This document shows positions 9,939 to 18,498 of a stretch of DNA of 64,000 bases, piece after piece (the stretch's first letter is position 1; each line of letters starts with the position of its first letter). Source of the DNA: Clavibacter californiensis. Lineage in GTDB: Bacteria > Actinomycetota > Actinomycetes > Actinomycetales > Microbacteriaceae. Made by a program: the position numbers and the translations under genes. The stretch lies in NCBI RefSeq assembly GCF_021952865.1, contig NZ_CP040792.1, forward strand, positions 2,604,001 to 2,668,000, given 5' to 3'. The notes below the pieces were generated by a model. That model was not told the origin of the DNA. It did no database searches and saw only the letters and a program-made list of their open reading frames with translations.

Positions 9939-10957
9939 CCGCCGTACCCGCCCATCATCATCGCCTCGTCCTCGGGGACGGGCGCACCGGGCACGAACTC
10001 GAGCACCATGTCGCCCTCCGCGAGGCCCGAGGTGATCTGCACGACCTTGCCGTCGCTGATCCCGAGGCCGACCGCGCGCTCCTCCGGCTCGCCGCCGTCC
10101 GACGCGAGCCAGACGTTGCCCGTGTCGGCGAGGCCCTCGACCGCGGTGGTCGGGAGGGTCAGCACGTCGGGAGCCTCCCCCGCGGGGATCGTGATGTCGG
10201 CGGCGAGGCCCGGGAACACCCGGGTGCCGGCCGGGACGGCGCAGGAGACGGTCGCGCCGGTGGAGGCCGAGTCGGTGCCGCCGGTGGATCCGGAGCCCGC
10301 CCCGCCGGCCGCGCCCGTGCCCTCGGTGGACGCAGCGGCCTGCTGGCCGATGCGCAGCTCCCCGCACTCGAAGGGCGCGGGGCCCGACGTGATGGCGACC
10401 GTCGCCGAGGTCGGCTGCGTCACCAGCCGGTACTGCTCCTCCGCGGTCAGCGGCGCGGTCGCGCGGAAGGTGGGCGGCGCGATCCGTCCGACCGCGTCTC
10501 CGACGGCGACCTCCTGGCCGACGAGCACACCGAGCTCCACGAGCGATCCCGCGGCGGACGCGGTGACGGTCTCGGTGACCACCTTGGGCTTCGGCTGCGT
10601 GACCGTGCCGTCCGCGGCGACCACCGGGTCGACCGGCGTCTCCTGGCGGATGACGAGGATCGGGTCACCGGCTGCGAGCGTGGCGCCCTGCCCGGCGACG
10701 ATCTTCGAGACCTTCCCCTGCAGCGTCGCCTTCACGGCCACGTCGGGATCCGGCTGGATGCTGCCCTTCACGGTCACGTCGTTGACCACCGTCGCGATGG
10801 ACGCCGGGACCTGCGACTCGACGACGGAGCCGGTCGGCACCTGGGCCGTCTCCTCCGTCGTGGTCCCGAAGAAGGCCATGCGCACGAGCGCCACCGCGAT
10901 CGCCGCGAGCACCACCAGCCTCGTGATCGGGAGGATCCATCTCCGCCAGATGCCCAC
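9935..10957 (-). CDS. Efflux periplasmic adaptor (HlyD/MacA-like)
   Basis: 340-residue membrane-fusion-type protein: an N-terminal membrane anchor (about residues 9-30), a biotinyl-lipoyl-like barrel (KGSIQPDPDVAVKATLQGKV, later VVETVTASAAGSLVELGVLVGQEVAVGD as its second half), a Ser/Gly-rich insert and a C-terminal domain ending in a Gly/Met tail. It would bridge the permease to the cell envelope. The start is GTG with AAGGAG upstream. It is the first gene of the exporter operon, which separates rnj from ftsK. Confidence 0.85.
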   Translation of the reverse strand: MGIWRRWILPITRLVVLAAIAVALVRMAFFGTTTEETAQVPTGSVVESQVPASIATVVNDVTVKGSIQPDPDVAVKATLQGKVSKIVAGQGATLAAGDPILVIRQETPVDPVVAADGTVTQPKPKVVTETVTASAAGSLVELGVLVGQEVAVGDAVGRIAPPTFRATAPLTAEEQYRLVTQPTSATVAITSGPAPFECGELRIGQQAAASTEGTGAAGGAGSGSTGGTDSASTGATVSCAVPAGTRVFPGLAADITIPAGEAPDVLTLPTTAVEGLADTGNVWLASDGGEPEERAVGLGISDGKVVQITSGLAEGDMVLEFVPGAPVPEDEAMMMGGYGG

Positions 10958-11005
10958 GGCCGCTCCTTCCCCGGCGGTCCCCAGCGGCCCGTCCGGTCGC
11001 CTCCG

Positions 11006-11011
11006 ACGCTA
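11006..11011 (-). promoter_or_regulatory. -10 element, ABC exporter operon
   Basis: TAGCGT about 50 bases upstream of the adaptor GTG; the -35 region is weak. Confidence 0.4.
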
Positions 11012-11104
11012 GGGGCGGCACCGTGCGCGTCGCTTCGTCCACGCGGATGACATGCTCCCCCCGTCAGGGGGCCGCGCGGACGAGCGCCGGCGGCACGCGC
11101 GGCG

Positions 11105-11132
11105 GAGGGGGCGGGGTCTCCCCCGCCCCCTC
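11105..11132 (-). terminator. Terminator hairpin after rnj
   Basis: Perfect 11-bp stem GAGGGGGCGGG with a 6-base loop, between the rnj stop and the exporter promoter. No T tract. Confidence 0.65.
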
Positions 11133-11168
11133 GGGACGTGCTGCGCCCGGCTCCAGCCGACAGCGTGC

Positions 11169-12845
11169 CTACGCCTCGATGACCACCGGGATGATCATCG
11201 GACGCCGGCGGTGCGACGAGTTGACCCACCGACCGACCGTGCGGCGCACGACCTGCGCGTACGCGTGGGTGTCCCTGGTGCCGTTGGCCGCCGCCTCCGC
11301 GAGGGCCTTCACGACGAGCGGCTTGACGCTGTCGAAGACCTTCGAGTCCTCCGCGAAGCCCCGCGCCTCGATCTCCGGGCCGACCATGATCTTGCCGGTC
11401 TGCGGCTCGACCACGACGAAGATCGTGACGAAGCCCTCCTCGGAGAGGATGCGGCGGTCCTTGAGGTCGGCGTCGGTGATCTCGCCCACGGTGGAGCCGT
11501 CCACGTAGACGTAGCCGACGTCGAGCTGTCCCGTGACGCGCACGTGCCCGTCCTTCATGTCGAGGACCGTGCCGTCCTCCGCGAGGAACGTGTTGCGCTC
11601 CGGCACGCCGGTCTGGATCGCGAGCTGCTGGTTCGCGACGAGGTGCCGGTACTCGCCGTGCACCGGGAGCACGTTCCGCGGCTTGAGGATGTTGTAGCAG
11701 TAGAGCAGCTCGCCCGCGGCCGCGTGGCCCGAGACGTGGACCTTCGCGTTGGCCTTGTGCACGACGTTCGCACCGAGCTTCGTGAGCCCGTTGATGATCC
11801 GGTAGACGGCGTTCTCGTTCCCCGGGATGAGGCTCGACGCGAGGATGACGGTGTCGTCCTGGCCGATCTCGATCTGGTGCTCCTGGTTGACCATGCGGCT
11901 GAGCACGGCCATCGGCTCGCCCTGCGATCCGGTGCTCATGTAGACGATCCGGTCGTCCGGCAGGTCGACGGCCCTCTTGGAGTCGACGAGCACCCCGTCC
12001 GGCACCTTGAGGTAGCCGAGCTCGGCCGCGATGGTCATGTTGCGGATCATCGAGCGGCCGATGAACGCGACGCGGCGGCCGTTCGCGTGCGCGGCGTCGA
12101 GCACCTGCTGGACGCGGTGCACGTGGCTGGAGAAGCTCGCGACGATGACGCGGCGGGGGGCCTTGGAGATGACGGCCTCGAGCACCGGGCCGATGGAGCG
12201 CTCGGTGGGAGTGAAGCCGGGGACGTCCGCGTTGGTGGAGTCCGACATGAAGAGGTCGATGCCGGCCTCGCCGAGGCGCGCGAAGGCGCGGAGGTCGGTG
12301 ATCCGGTCGTCGAGCGGCAGCTGGTCCATCTTGAAGTCGCCGGTGTGCAGCACGCTGCCCGCCTCGGTCGTGATGGCGACGGCCAGCGCGTCCGGGATGG
12401 AGTGGTTGACCGCCACGAACTCGAGCTCGAACGGTCCGAGGCGCTCGCGGTCGCCCTCCTTCACCTGGAACGTGTAGGGCTTGATCCGGTGCTCCTTGAG
12501 CTTCGCCTCGATGAGGGCGAGCGTGAGGCCGGAGCCGATCAGCGGGATGTCCTGCTTGAGCTTGAGGAGGTACGGCACCGCGCCGATGTGGTCCTCGTGC
12601 CCGTGCGTGAGGACGATGCCGACGAGGTCGTCGAGGCGGTCCGCGATGGAGGAGAAGTCGGGGAGGATCAGGTCGACGCCCGGCTGGTGCTCCTCGGGGA
12701 ACAGCACACCGCAGTCGACGACGAGGATCTTCCCGTCGATCTCGAACGTGGTCATGTTGCGCCCGATCTCGCCGAGGCCGCCGATCGGCGTGATGCGCAG
12801 GGTGCCGGGCTTCAGCTCGGGCGGGTCGTAGACGCCGTGGGGCAT
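11169..12845 (-). CDS. rnj: Ribonuclease J
   Basis: 558-residue metallo-beta-lactamase/beta-CASP nuclease with endo- and 5'-exonuclease activity in RNA maturation and decay. The zinc motif HGHEDH is at residues 81-86; further metal ligands lie in LHTGDFKMD and the beta-CASP HVSGHA motif. Length matches the family. RBS AGGAG precedes the ATG. It follows dapA by 60 bases on the same strand, the standard actinobacterial dapA-rnj pair. Confidence 0.95.
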   Translation of the reverse strand: MPHGVYDPPELKPGTLRITPIGGLGEIGRNMTTFEIDGKILVVDCGVLFPEEHQPGVDLILPDFSSIADRLDDLVGIVLTHGHEDHIGAVPYLLKLKQDIPLIGSGLTLALIEAKLKEHRIKPYTFQVKEGDRERLGPFELEFVAVNHSIPDALAVAITTEAGSVLHTGDFKMDQLPLDDRITDLRAFARLGEAGIDLFMSDSTNADVPGFTPTERSIGPVLEAVISKAPRRVIVASFSSHVHRVQQVLDAAHANGRRVAFIGRSMIRNMTIAAELGYLKVPDGVLVDSKRAVDLPDDRIVYMSTGSQGEPMAVLSRMVNQEHQIEIGQDDTVILASSLIPGNENAVYRIINGLTKLGANVVHKANAKVHVSGHAAAGELLYCYNILKPRNVLPVHGEYRHLVANQQLAIQTGVPERNTFLAEDGTVLDMKDGHVRVTGQLDVGYVYVDGSTVGEITDADLKDRRILSEEGFVTIFVVVEPQTGKIMVGPEIEARGFAEDSKVFDSVKPLVVKALAEAAANGTRDTHAYAQVVRRTVGRWVNSSHRRRPMIIPVVIEA

Positions 12846-12905
12846 GGGACTCCTCTGGTGACGGTGCGGCCCGAGGGGACCGACGGTGGATGCTCGGGGC
12901 GCGCG

Positions 12906-13880
12906 TCAGCGCGTGGTGCCGGCGACCTGCGGCAGCGCTCCACCGGCCGCGGCGTTGCGGTCCGGTCGGAAGTTGCGGAAGTCGACGCCCGGGACGTCGC
13001 GGACGAGGTCGATCTCGTCCTCGATCTGCGCGGCCTCCCACTCCTCCGGCCCCACGAGGGGCAGGCGGACGCGGGGGCTGCCGATGCGGCCGAGGCCGTG
13101 GAGGATGTACTTCGCCGCGACCGTGCCGGGCACGTGCGTCATGACCGCGCGGACGAGCGGCTCGAGCTGCTGATGCGCGTGCGTCGCGGCGCCGAGGTCG
13201 CCCGCGTTCACGGCGTCGACCATGGTGCGGTACGGCGTCGCGGTGATGTTCGCGGTGACGCCGATGAGGCCCGTCCCGCCGATCGCGAGGGTCGGCAGCG
13301 CGTTCGCGTCGTCGCCCGCGAAGTACATGAGGCCGGTCTGGTTGAGCACGCGGCTGGCCTGCGCGAGGTCGCCCTTGGCGTCCTTGATGGCGAGGATGTT
13401 CGGGTGCTTCGCGGCGCGGAGGATCGTCTCGTACTGGATCGGGATGCCCGTGCGCCCGGGGATGTCGTAGAGGATGACCGGGAGGTCCGTCGCGTCCGCG
13501 ATCATGCGGAAGTGCGTGAGCACGCCGGCCTGCGTGGGCTTGTTGTAGTACGGCGTGACGATCATGTTGCCGTCCGCGCCAGCCTTCTCGCTCTGGCGGG
13601 CGAGCTGCATGGCGTGCGCGGTCTCGTTGGATCCGCCGCCCGTGATGATCTTCGCCCGGCCCGCGCTCACGGACCGGCCGACCTCGACGAGCCTGATCTT
13701 CTCCGGGTCGGTGAGGGTGCTGGTCTCGCCCGTCGTGCCCGTGACGACGATGCCGTCCGCGCCGGCGACGATGACGTCGTCCATGTGCTTCTCGACGCCC
13801 GCCCAGTCGACCTCGCCATCGGCGGTGAACGGGGTGACGAGCGCCACCAGGACCTGGCCGAACGGGTTCTCTGTGGACAC
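12906..13880 (-). CDS. dapA: 4-hydroxy-tetrahydrodipicolinate synthase
   Basis: Condenses pyruvate with aspartate semialdehyde in the lysine/diaminopimelate pathway. It is a TIM barrel of 324 residues with the Schiff-base lysine K166 (ILAIKDAKG), Tyr138 in YDIPGR and the GTTGE phosphate-type loop. An upstream ATG at 13889 overlaps the -10 element TACGAT, so the GTG at 13880 (protein starting MSTENPF), placed 7 bases after that element, is the better start. It probably shares transcripts with rnj. Confidence 0.94.
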   Translation of the reverse strand: MSTENPFGQVLVALVTPFTADGEVDWAGVEKHMDDVIVAGADGIVVTGTTGETSTLTDPEKIRLVEVGRSVSAGRAKIITGGGSNETAHAMQLARQSEKAGADGNMIVTPYYNKPTQAGVLTHFRMIADATDLPVILYDIPGRTGIPIQYETILRAAKHPNILAIKDAKGDLAQASRVLNQTGLMYFAGDDANALPTLAIGGTGLIGVTANITATPYRTMVDAVNAGDLGAATHAHQQLEPLVRAVMTHVPGTVAAKYILHGLGRIGSPRVRLPLVGPEEWEAAQIEDEIDLVRDVPGVDFRNFRPDRNAAAGGALPQVAGTTR

Positions 13881-13887
13881 AGGCATC

Positions 13888-13893
13888 ATCGTA
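13888..13893 (-). promoter_or_regulatory. -10 element, dapA
   Basis: TACGAT, 7 bases before the GTG at 13880; it overlaps the alternative ATG start and so argues against it. Confidence 0.6.
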
Positions 13894-14020
13894 ACGGGCG
13901 GGCCGTCGCCGGGTGGGGCGATCCTCCGCCCCGGCGCCCCCGGATGGGGGGATGCGCGCGGGCCGGATCGCGAGCACCCTTCGCTCGGGACGACGATGTC
14001 CCGGAGACGCTGGTGCCACC

Positions 14021-15274
14021 ATGAACATCACGGCACGGAGACGGCCCTCGCCGCTCCTGGCCCTCACCCTGGCGCTCGTCGTCGGGGTCTCACTCGCCGG
14101 CGCCGCGCCGGCCCAGGCGGCGCCATCCGGTGCGTCGCTCCCCCTCACCTCGGTCGCCGCGCCCTCCCTGCCGGCCCCCGACGTCTTCGTGGGCGGCGAG
14201 GTGACGGACGTCCCCGAGATCGAGGTCATCCTGTCCCTCGACGTCGGCACGCTCGACCTGGGATCCCCCCGCTTCGAGTACCTGCTCGACGGCACGGGAT
14301 CCTGGCGGACGGCATACAGCGGGCCGCTCGACCACGCCTACATCCGGATCCCGGCCCCCGCCGGACCGCACACCATCGCCTTCCGGGCAGCGGGCGCGCT
14401 CGACGGCGTCCCCGTCATCGGCGCCGCCTCGGCGCCCGTCGCCGCGCTCTCGCTCGGCTACCCCGCGCGGTACGACCCTGTCATCACGATCGACGGGCCC
14501 CGGATCACCCTCGCCTGGGACGTCCGCGGGTACCTCGCGGGCTGGCCGGAGGCGCGGTCGGTCGTCTACGCGTTCGGAGACGACCCGTACACCGCCGCTG
14601 ACGCCGTGGGATCGACCACTCTCGACGTCGGCTACGACCGCACCGTCCGCCTCGTGTTCTGGCACGGGCCCAACGTCGACGTGGCCCGGTACGTGTACCT
14701 CGAGCTCGCCACGGGCAGTCCTCCCGGCACGCCGTCGCTCACCTCCGCGCCGACCCCGACCGTGGTCGGCCGCGCGGTCCCGGGGAGCACCCTGTCCGTC
14801 CGGACGGGGACCTGGCGGCCCGGCCCCGTCACGCTCGCCTATCAGTGGTACCGAGACGGCCAGCGGATCTCCGACGCGTCGGGGCCGACCTACGAGGTCG
14901 ACGCGCGCTTCGACGGCGGCAAGCGGATCACCGTCGGCGTCCGGGGCAGCGCACCGGGCCGCGCATCGGTCGAGCGCGTCTCGGCCCCGACCCCGCGTGT
15001 GGCGATGCCCGTCATCTCCCCGGGCGTGCCGGCGATCGGCGGGCTCCCGCTCGTCGGACGGCAGCTCACCGTCAGGACCGGGTTCTGGCGTCCGGCGCCC
15101 ACCTGGCTGACCTACCAGTGGTTGCGCGACGGGGTGGTCATCCCGGGCGCCGAGCAGGCCGCGTACACGCCGGTCGCCGCCGACCGCGGGCGGCTCCTCG
15201 AGGTGAGGGTGACGGGAGAGCGGTACCCCTACCCCACCGTCTCGCGGACCAGCGTGGCCGTGCGCGTGGGGTGA
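14021..15274 (+). CDS. Secreted protein with C-terminal Ig-like repeats
   Basis: 417 residues with a clear signal peptide (ITARRRPSPLLALTLAL... cut near AQA-AP, about residue 31). The middle part is unrecognised. The C-terminal third has two copies of a repeat of about 85 residues, each with a core of RTGTWRPGP or RTGFWRPAP followed by LAYQWYRDG or LTYQWLRDG, as in actinobacterial cell-surface Ig-like repeats. No catalytic motif is visible. It is transcribed against the dapA and thyX genes on either side, so it looks like an insertion into the housekeeping block. Function unknown; an extracellular binding role is a guess. Confidence 0.75.
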   Translation: MNITARRRPSPLLALTLALVVGVSLAGAAPAQAAPSGASLPLTSVAAPSLPAPDVFVGGEVTDVPEIEVILSLDVGTLDLGSPRFEYLLDGTGSWRTAYSGPLDHAYIRIPAPAGPHTIAFRAAGALDGVPVIGAASAPVAALSLGYPARYDPVITIDGPRITLAWDVRGYLAGWPEARSVVYAFGDDPYTAADAVGSTTLDVGYDRTVRLVFWHGPNVDVARYVYLELATGSPPGTPSLTSAPTPTVVGRAVPGSTLSVRTGTWRPGPVTLAYQWYRDGQRISDASGPTYEVDARFDGGKRITVGVRGSAPGRASVERVSAPTPRVAMPVISPGVPAIGGLPLVGRQLTVRTGFWRPAPTWLTYQWLRDGVVIPGAEQAAYTPVAADRGRLLEVRVTGERYPYPTVSRTSVAVRVG

Positions 15275-15303
15275 CGCGACGCGCGGCCGCGTCGCCTCGC
15301 GGA

Positions 15304-16086
15304 CTACGGGGCGACGCGGCCGTTCTTCTGGAACGCGGCGTGCGTCAGGGGCATGAGCCGCTCGAACTCGGTCTCCATCTTCTCGGCGCACATCTCGATC
15401 TCGCGCTGCGGGAAGCTCGGGAACGTCGAGTCCTCGTGCTTGGTGCGCAGCGACAGGAAGTTCATCAGCGCGCGCGCGTTGAGCGTGACGTACATCGAGG
15501 AGTAGATGTTCAGCGGGAGGACGATGCGGGCGACCTCGCGCGCCACGCCCTGCTCGAGCATCCGCCGGTAGGAGGCGTACGCCTCGGCGGACGTGCGACG
15601 GGTCTCCTCCTGCACGAGCGCGGTCTGCTCGGGGGTGCCCGCGTGGAACTCGTAGGCGCCGGGCTTGCCGACCTGCACGAGGTTGCGCTCGGGGCCGGGG
15701 ACGTAGAACACCGCGTCGAGCTCCTTGTAGCGGCCCGACTCCTCGTTGTAGGAGGCCATGCGGTGGCGCATGAACTCGCGGAACACGAAGATCGGCGCCT
15801 GAACGTAGAAGGTCATCGAGTTGTGCTCGAATGGCGATCCGTGGCGGTCGCGCATGAGGTAGTTGATGAGGCCGCGGTCGCGCTTGACGCGCTTCTCCTC
15901 CGCCTCGGTGTCGACGTCGCCCTCGAGGGCGCGGTCCTGGCCGTCGGGCTCGTCGAGCGCGCGCTCGAGGGTCTTCTCGCCTGCGGTGGAGACGCGGGCG
16001 GCGAAGATCACGTCGGAGTCGTGGGCGCTGGAGCGGACGAGCTCCACGGTCATGTCGGAGCGGAAGGCGATGTCGTCGTGGGGCAC
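15304..16086 (-). CDS. thyX: Flavin-dependent thymidylate synthase
   Basis: Makes dTMP from dUMP with FAD and methylene-tetrahydrofolate. The family motif RHR-x2-S-x-NE-x-S-x-RY is present (RHRMASYNEESGRY, from about residue 108). The form is the one with GLINYLMRDRHGSPFEHNSM, common in Streptomyces-like ThyX. The GTG start at 16086 is preferred because TACAGT ends 7 bases before it, giving a leaderless mRNA; the next in-frame ATG is 16053. A 20-odd-residue acidic insert lies at about 45-68. Confidence 0.93.
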   Translation of the reverse strand: MPHDDIAFRSDMTVELVRSSAHDSDVIFAARVSTAGEKTLERALDEPDGQDRALEGDVDTEAEEKRVKRDRGLINYLMRDRHGSPFEHNSMTFYVQAPIFVFREFMRHRMASYNEESGRYKELDAVFYVPGPERNLVQVGKPGAYEFHAGTPEQTALVQEETRRTSAEAYASYRRMLEQGVAREVARIVLPLNIYSSMYVTLNARALMNFLSLRTKHEDSTFPSFPQREIEMCAEKMETEFERLMPLTHAAFQKNGRVAP

Positions 16087-16093
16087 GACCGTC

Positions 16094-16099
16094 ACTGTA
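16094..16099 (-). promoter_or_regulatory. -10 element, thyX
   Basis: TACAGT, 7 bases before the GTG at 16086; leaderless layout. Confidence 0.55.
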
Positions 16100-16170
16100 C
16101 GCGACGGCCCGCACCCGCTCGCGCCCGGTCTGCGCGCAGCCCCTCCCGGCTGCCGTGCGGGGCCGCGTCC

Positions 16171-16176
16171 TAGGCT
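16171..16176 (+). promoter_or_regulatory. -10 element, TIGR01777 gene
   Basis: TAGGCT, 26 bases before the ATG at 16203. An ATG 1 base after it is out of frame, so this gene has a short leader with AAGGG as RBS. Confidence 0.45.
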
Positions 16177-16202
16177 GATGGGCACCGACGAAGGGCTCGA
16201 CC

Positions 16203-17123
16203 ATGTCCGACAGCACCGCATCCCCCGCCCCGCTCACCGTCCTCATCTCCGGCGCAGGGGGCACGATCGGCACCGAGCTGCAGGCCCAGCTGCACGCCGC
16301 CGGGCATCTCGTCCGGACGCTCGTCCGTCACGCGCCGTCGTCGCCCGACGAGCGCGAGTGGCAGCCGGCCGAGGGGCGGCTGGATCCCACGGCGCTCGAC
16401 GGGGTGGACGCCGTGGTCAACCTCTCGGGCGCCTCCATCAGCCGCCTGCCGTGGACGAAGCCGTACCAGGAGGAGATCCGCGCGTCGCGCGTCTCCGCCA
16501 CGCGCACGATCGTCGGCGCGATCGCGTCGGCGGCGAACCCGCCCAGGGTGCTGCTCAACGGATCCGCCGTGGGCTTCTACGGCGACCGTCCTGCCGAGCG
16601 CCTCACCGAGGACTCGCCGCGTGGCGCGGGCTTCCTCGCCGAGGTCGTGGAGGCGTGGGAGGCGGAGGCCCTCGAGGCGCCCGCCGACGTCCGCGTCGCG
16701 ACCCTCCGCACCGGGCTGGTGCTGGCGCAGGCGGGCGCCCTCGCGCCGCTCCGCCTCCTGACCAACCTCGGGCTCGCCGGCAGGCTGGGCACCGGCGGCC
16801 AGGTCTGGCCGTGGATCTCCCTCCGCGACGAGGCCGCAGCGATCGTGCACCTGCTGACGTCCTCGATCTCCGGCCCCGTGAACCTCACCGGCCCCGAGCC
16901 CGTCATGGCCGACCGGCTGATGCGCCACCTCGCGAAGCGCATGCACCGGCCCTACCTCGTGCCCGCGCCCGAGTTCCTCATCCGGCTCGCGCTGCAGGAG
17001 GCCGGACAGGAGCTGCTGCTCTCCAGCCAGCCCGCGCGGCCTGAGAAGCTGCTCGCCGACGGGTTCGCCTTCCGCGACCCCACGGTCGAGCTCGCGATCG
17101 ACCGGCTGCTCGCGAAGAGCTAG
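16203..17123 (+). CDS. TIGR01777-family NAD-dependent epimerase-like protein
   Basis: 306-residue extended SDR protein (YfcH/SulA-like). An N-terminal Rossmann motif ISGAGGTIGTEL is followed by the family segments NLSGASIS, RVSATRTIV, SAVGFYGDR and, near residue 198, WPWISLRDE. The C-terminal DUF1731 domain includes PEFLIRLALQE. Substrate is unknown. RBS AAGGG. It is divergent from thyX and convergent with the dapB group. Confidence 0.9.
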   Translation: MSDSTASPAPLTVLISGAGGTIGTELQAQLHAAGHLVRTLVRHAPSSPDEREWQPAEGRLDPTALDGVDAVVNLSGASISRLPWTKPYQEEIRASRVSATRTIVGAIASAANPPRVLLNGSAVGFYGDRPAERLTEDSPRGAGFLAEVVEAWEAEALEAPADVRVATLRTGLVLAQAGALAPLRLLTNLGLAGRLGTGGQVWPWISLRDEAAAIVHLLTSSISGPVNLTGPEPVMADRLMRHLAKRMHRPYLVPAPEFLIRLALQEAGQELLLSSQPARPEKLLADGFAFRDPTVELAIDRLLAKS

Positions 17124-17156
17124 AGGCGCGAGCCCGCGCCCGAGCCCGCGGTGTGC

Positions 17157-17606
17157 TCAGGCGGCGCGGTCGGATCCGTGCAGCGCGATCGCGCGGCGGA
17201 TCGCCCCGCGCGCCCGGCGCCGGTCCCCGCTCGCGTCGTACGCCAGTCCGAGTCGGAACCACGCGCGCCAGCTGGCGGGGTCCTCTTCGACCTCGGCCTG
17301 GTAGGCGGGGAAGGACGCGTCCGCGGCGTCGCGGATCGGCCGGCCGCTGGCGCGCGTCGGCAGGTCGTCGACGGGCAGGCCGCCCTCCTCCTCGAGGATC
17401 CGGGCCAGGCGCCCGCTGCGCACGCCGAACCACAGCTCCCGCACGAGCGCCCATGCGCCGACGAGCGACAGGATCAGCAGTCCGACGCTGATCGCGATGC
17501 CCGCCGGCTCACCGGAGATCACGAACAGCACGGCGCGCTGGGCGAGCACCACGAGGTACAGCGTCATGAGCACGGCCATGAGGCCGACGCCGATGCGCGT
17601 CCCCAT
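17157..17606 (-). CDS. Membrane protein with short TPR-like tail
   Basis: 149 residues. Two hydrophobic segments (about 5-28 and 34-55) are followed by a soluble part whose end, WRAWFRLGLAYDASGDRRRARGAI, resembles one TPR unit. Its ATG shares one base with the dapB stop (TGATG), so it is translated with dapB. Such a membrane/TPR gene downstream of dapB is common in actinobacteria; no function is assigned. Confidence 0.75.
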   Translation of the reverse strand: MGTRIGVGLMAVLMTLYLVVLAQRAVLFVISGEPAGIAISVGLLILSLVGAWALVRELWFGVRSGRLARILEEEGGLPVDDLPTRASGRPIRDAADASFPAYQAEVEEDPASWRAWFRLGLAYDASGDRRRARGAIRRAIALHGSDRAA

Positions 17607-18439
17607 CAGGCGCTCGTGACGGTGGCGGCCTGGCCGCTCGGCCCGCCGTCGTCCACGGGACCCGACGCCGCGGCGCCCGTCGTCGCCTGCGCCGCGCGCT
17701 CGCGCGAGCCGTCGAGGTCGATGAGGCGGTCGAGCCCGACCACCACGCCGCGCGCGGTGCGGGTCGCGCGGAGGGCCAGCAGGATCCCGGCCTCGTAGGC
17801 GCTCGGCGCGAGCGTGTCGTGGCTGATGGTGAGCACCTCGCCGTTGCCGCCGAAGACGACGTCCTGCTTGGCGACGACGCCCTGCATGCGGAGGCTGTGG
17901 ACGGGGATGCTCGCGACCTGCTGGCCGCGCGCCCGCTGATCGGTGTGCGGCGCCTGCACGGGCCCGCGTGCGCCGCGCGCCTGCGACATGAGCTCCGCGG
18001 TGCGGACGGCCGTGCCCGACGGGGAGTCGATCTTGGACGCGCCGTGCGCCTCGACGATCTCGATGGAGTCGTAGAAGCGTGCCGCCATCTGTGCGAACGA
18101 GGTCGCGAGCACGCTGCCGACGGAGAAGTTGGGGATGATGACGACGCCCACGGCGAGGTTGCCGGTGATCCGCCGCTCGAGCTCCGTGATCCGCTCGCCG
18201 GTCCAGCCGCTCGTGCCCACGAGGACGTTCATCCCGTGCGCGACCGCGTACTCGACGACGCCCTGGCTGACCGCCGGGAGCGTCACGTCGACCGCGATGT
18301 CGGCGCCGAGCATGTCCGACAGCTCGTCCTTGGAGTCGAGGCTGGCGACGAGCTCGAACTCGGTGCTCGCCTCGACGATCTGCGAGATCAGCTGGCCCAT
18401 GCGTCCCGTTGCGCCGACGACGGCGACCGTGGTTGTCAT
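17606..18439 (-). CDS. dapB: 4-hydroxy-tetrahydrodipicolinate reductase
   Basis: Reduces the DapA product in lysine/diaminopimelate synthesis. 277 residues with the N-terminal Rossmann motif VVGATGRMGQLI, the conserved VGTSGW loop, and the substrate motif EAHGASKIDSPSGTA (His and Lys of the active site). An Ala/Gly-rich tail of about 25 residues follows. The ATG at 18439 is 6 bases after TACGCT, a leaderless start; the longer reading to 18649 is not supported. Confidence 0.95.
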   Translation of the reverse strand: MTTTVAVVGATGRMGQLISQIVEASTEFELVASLDSKDELSDMLGADIAVDVTLPAVSQGVVEYAVAHGMNVLVGTSGWTGERITELERRITGNLAVGVVIIPNFSVGSVLATSFAQMAARFYDSIEIVEAHGASKIDSPSGTAVRTAELMSQARGARGPVQAPHTDQRARGQQVASIPVHSLRMQGVVAKQDVVFGGNGEVLTISHDTLAPSAYEAGILLALRATRTARGVVVGLDRLIDLDGSRERAAQATTGAAASGPVDDGGPSGQAATVTSA

Positions 18440-18445
18440 CCGCCC

Positions 18446-18451
18446 AGCGTA
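18446..18451 (-). promoter_or_regulatory. -10 element, dapB
   Basis: TACGCT, 6 bases before the ATG at 18439; leaderless layout. Confidence 0.6.
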
Positions 18452-18498
18452 CCGGCGCGCTCCCCCGCCGACGCCGGGCAACCGACGCGCCGACGCTG

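Noticed and set aside
11052-14024. 990-residue open frame on the plus strand
   Set aside because: Antisense of rnj and dapA; both minus-strand genes are clear.
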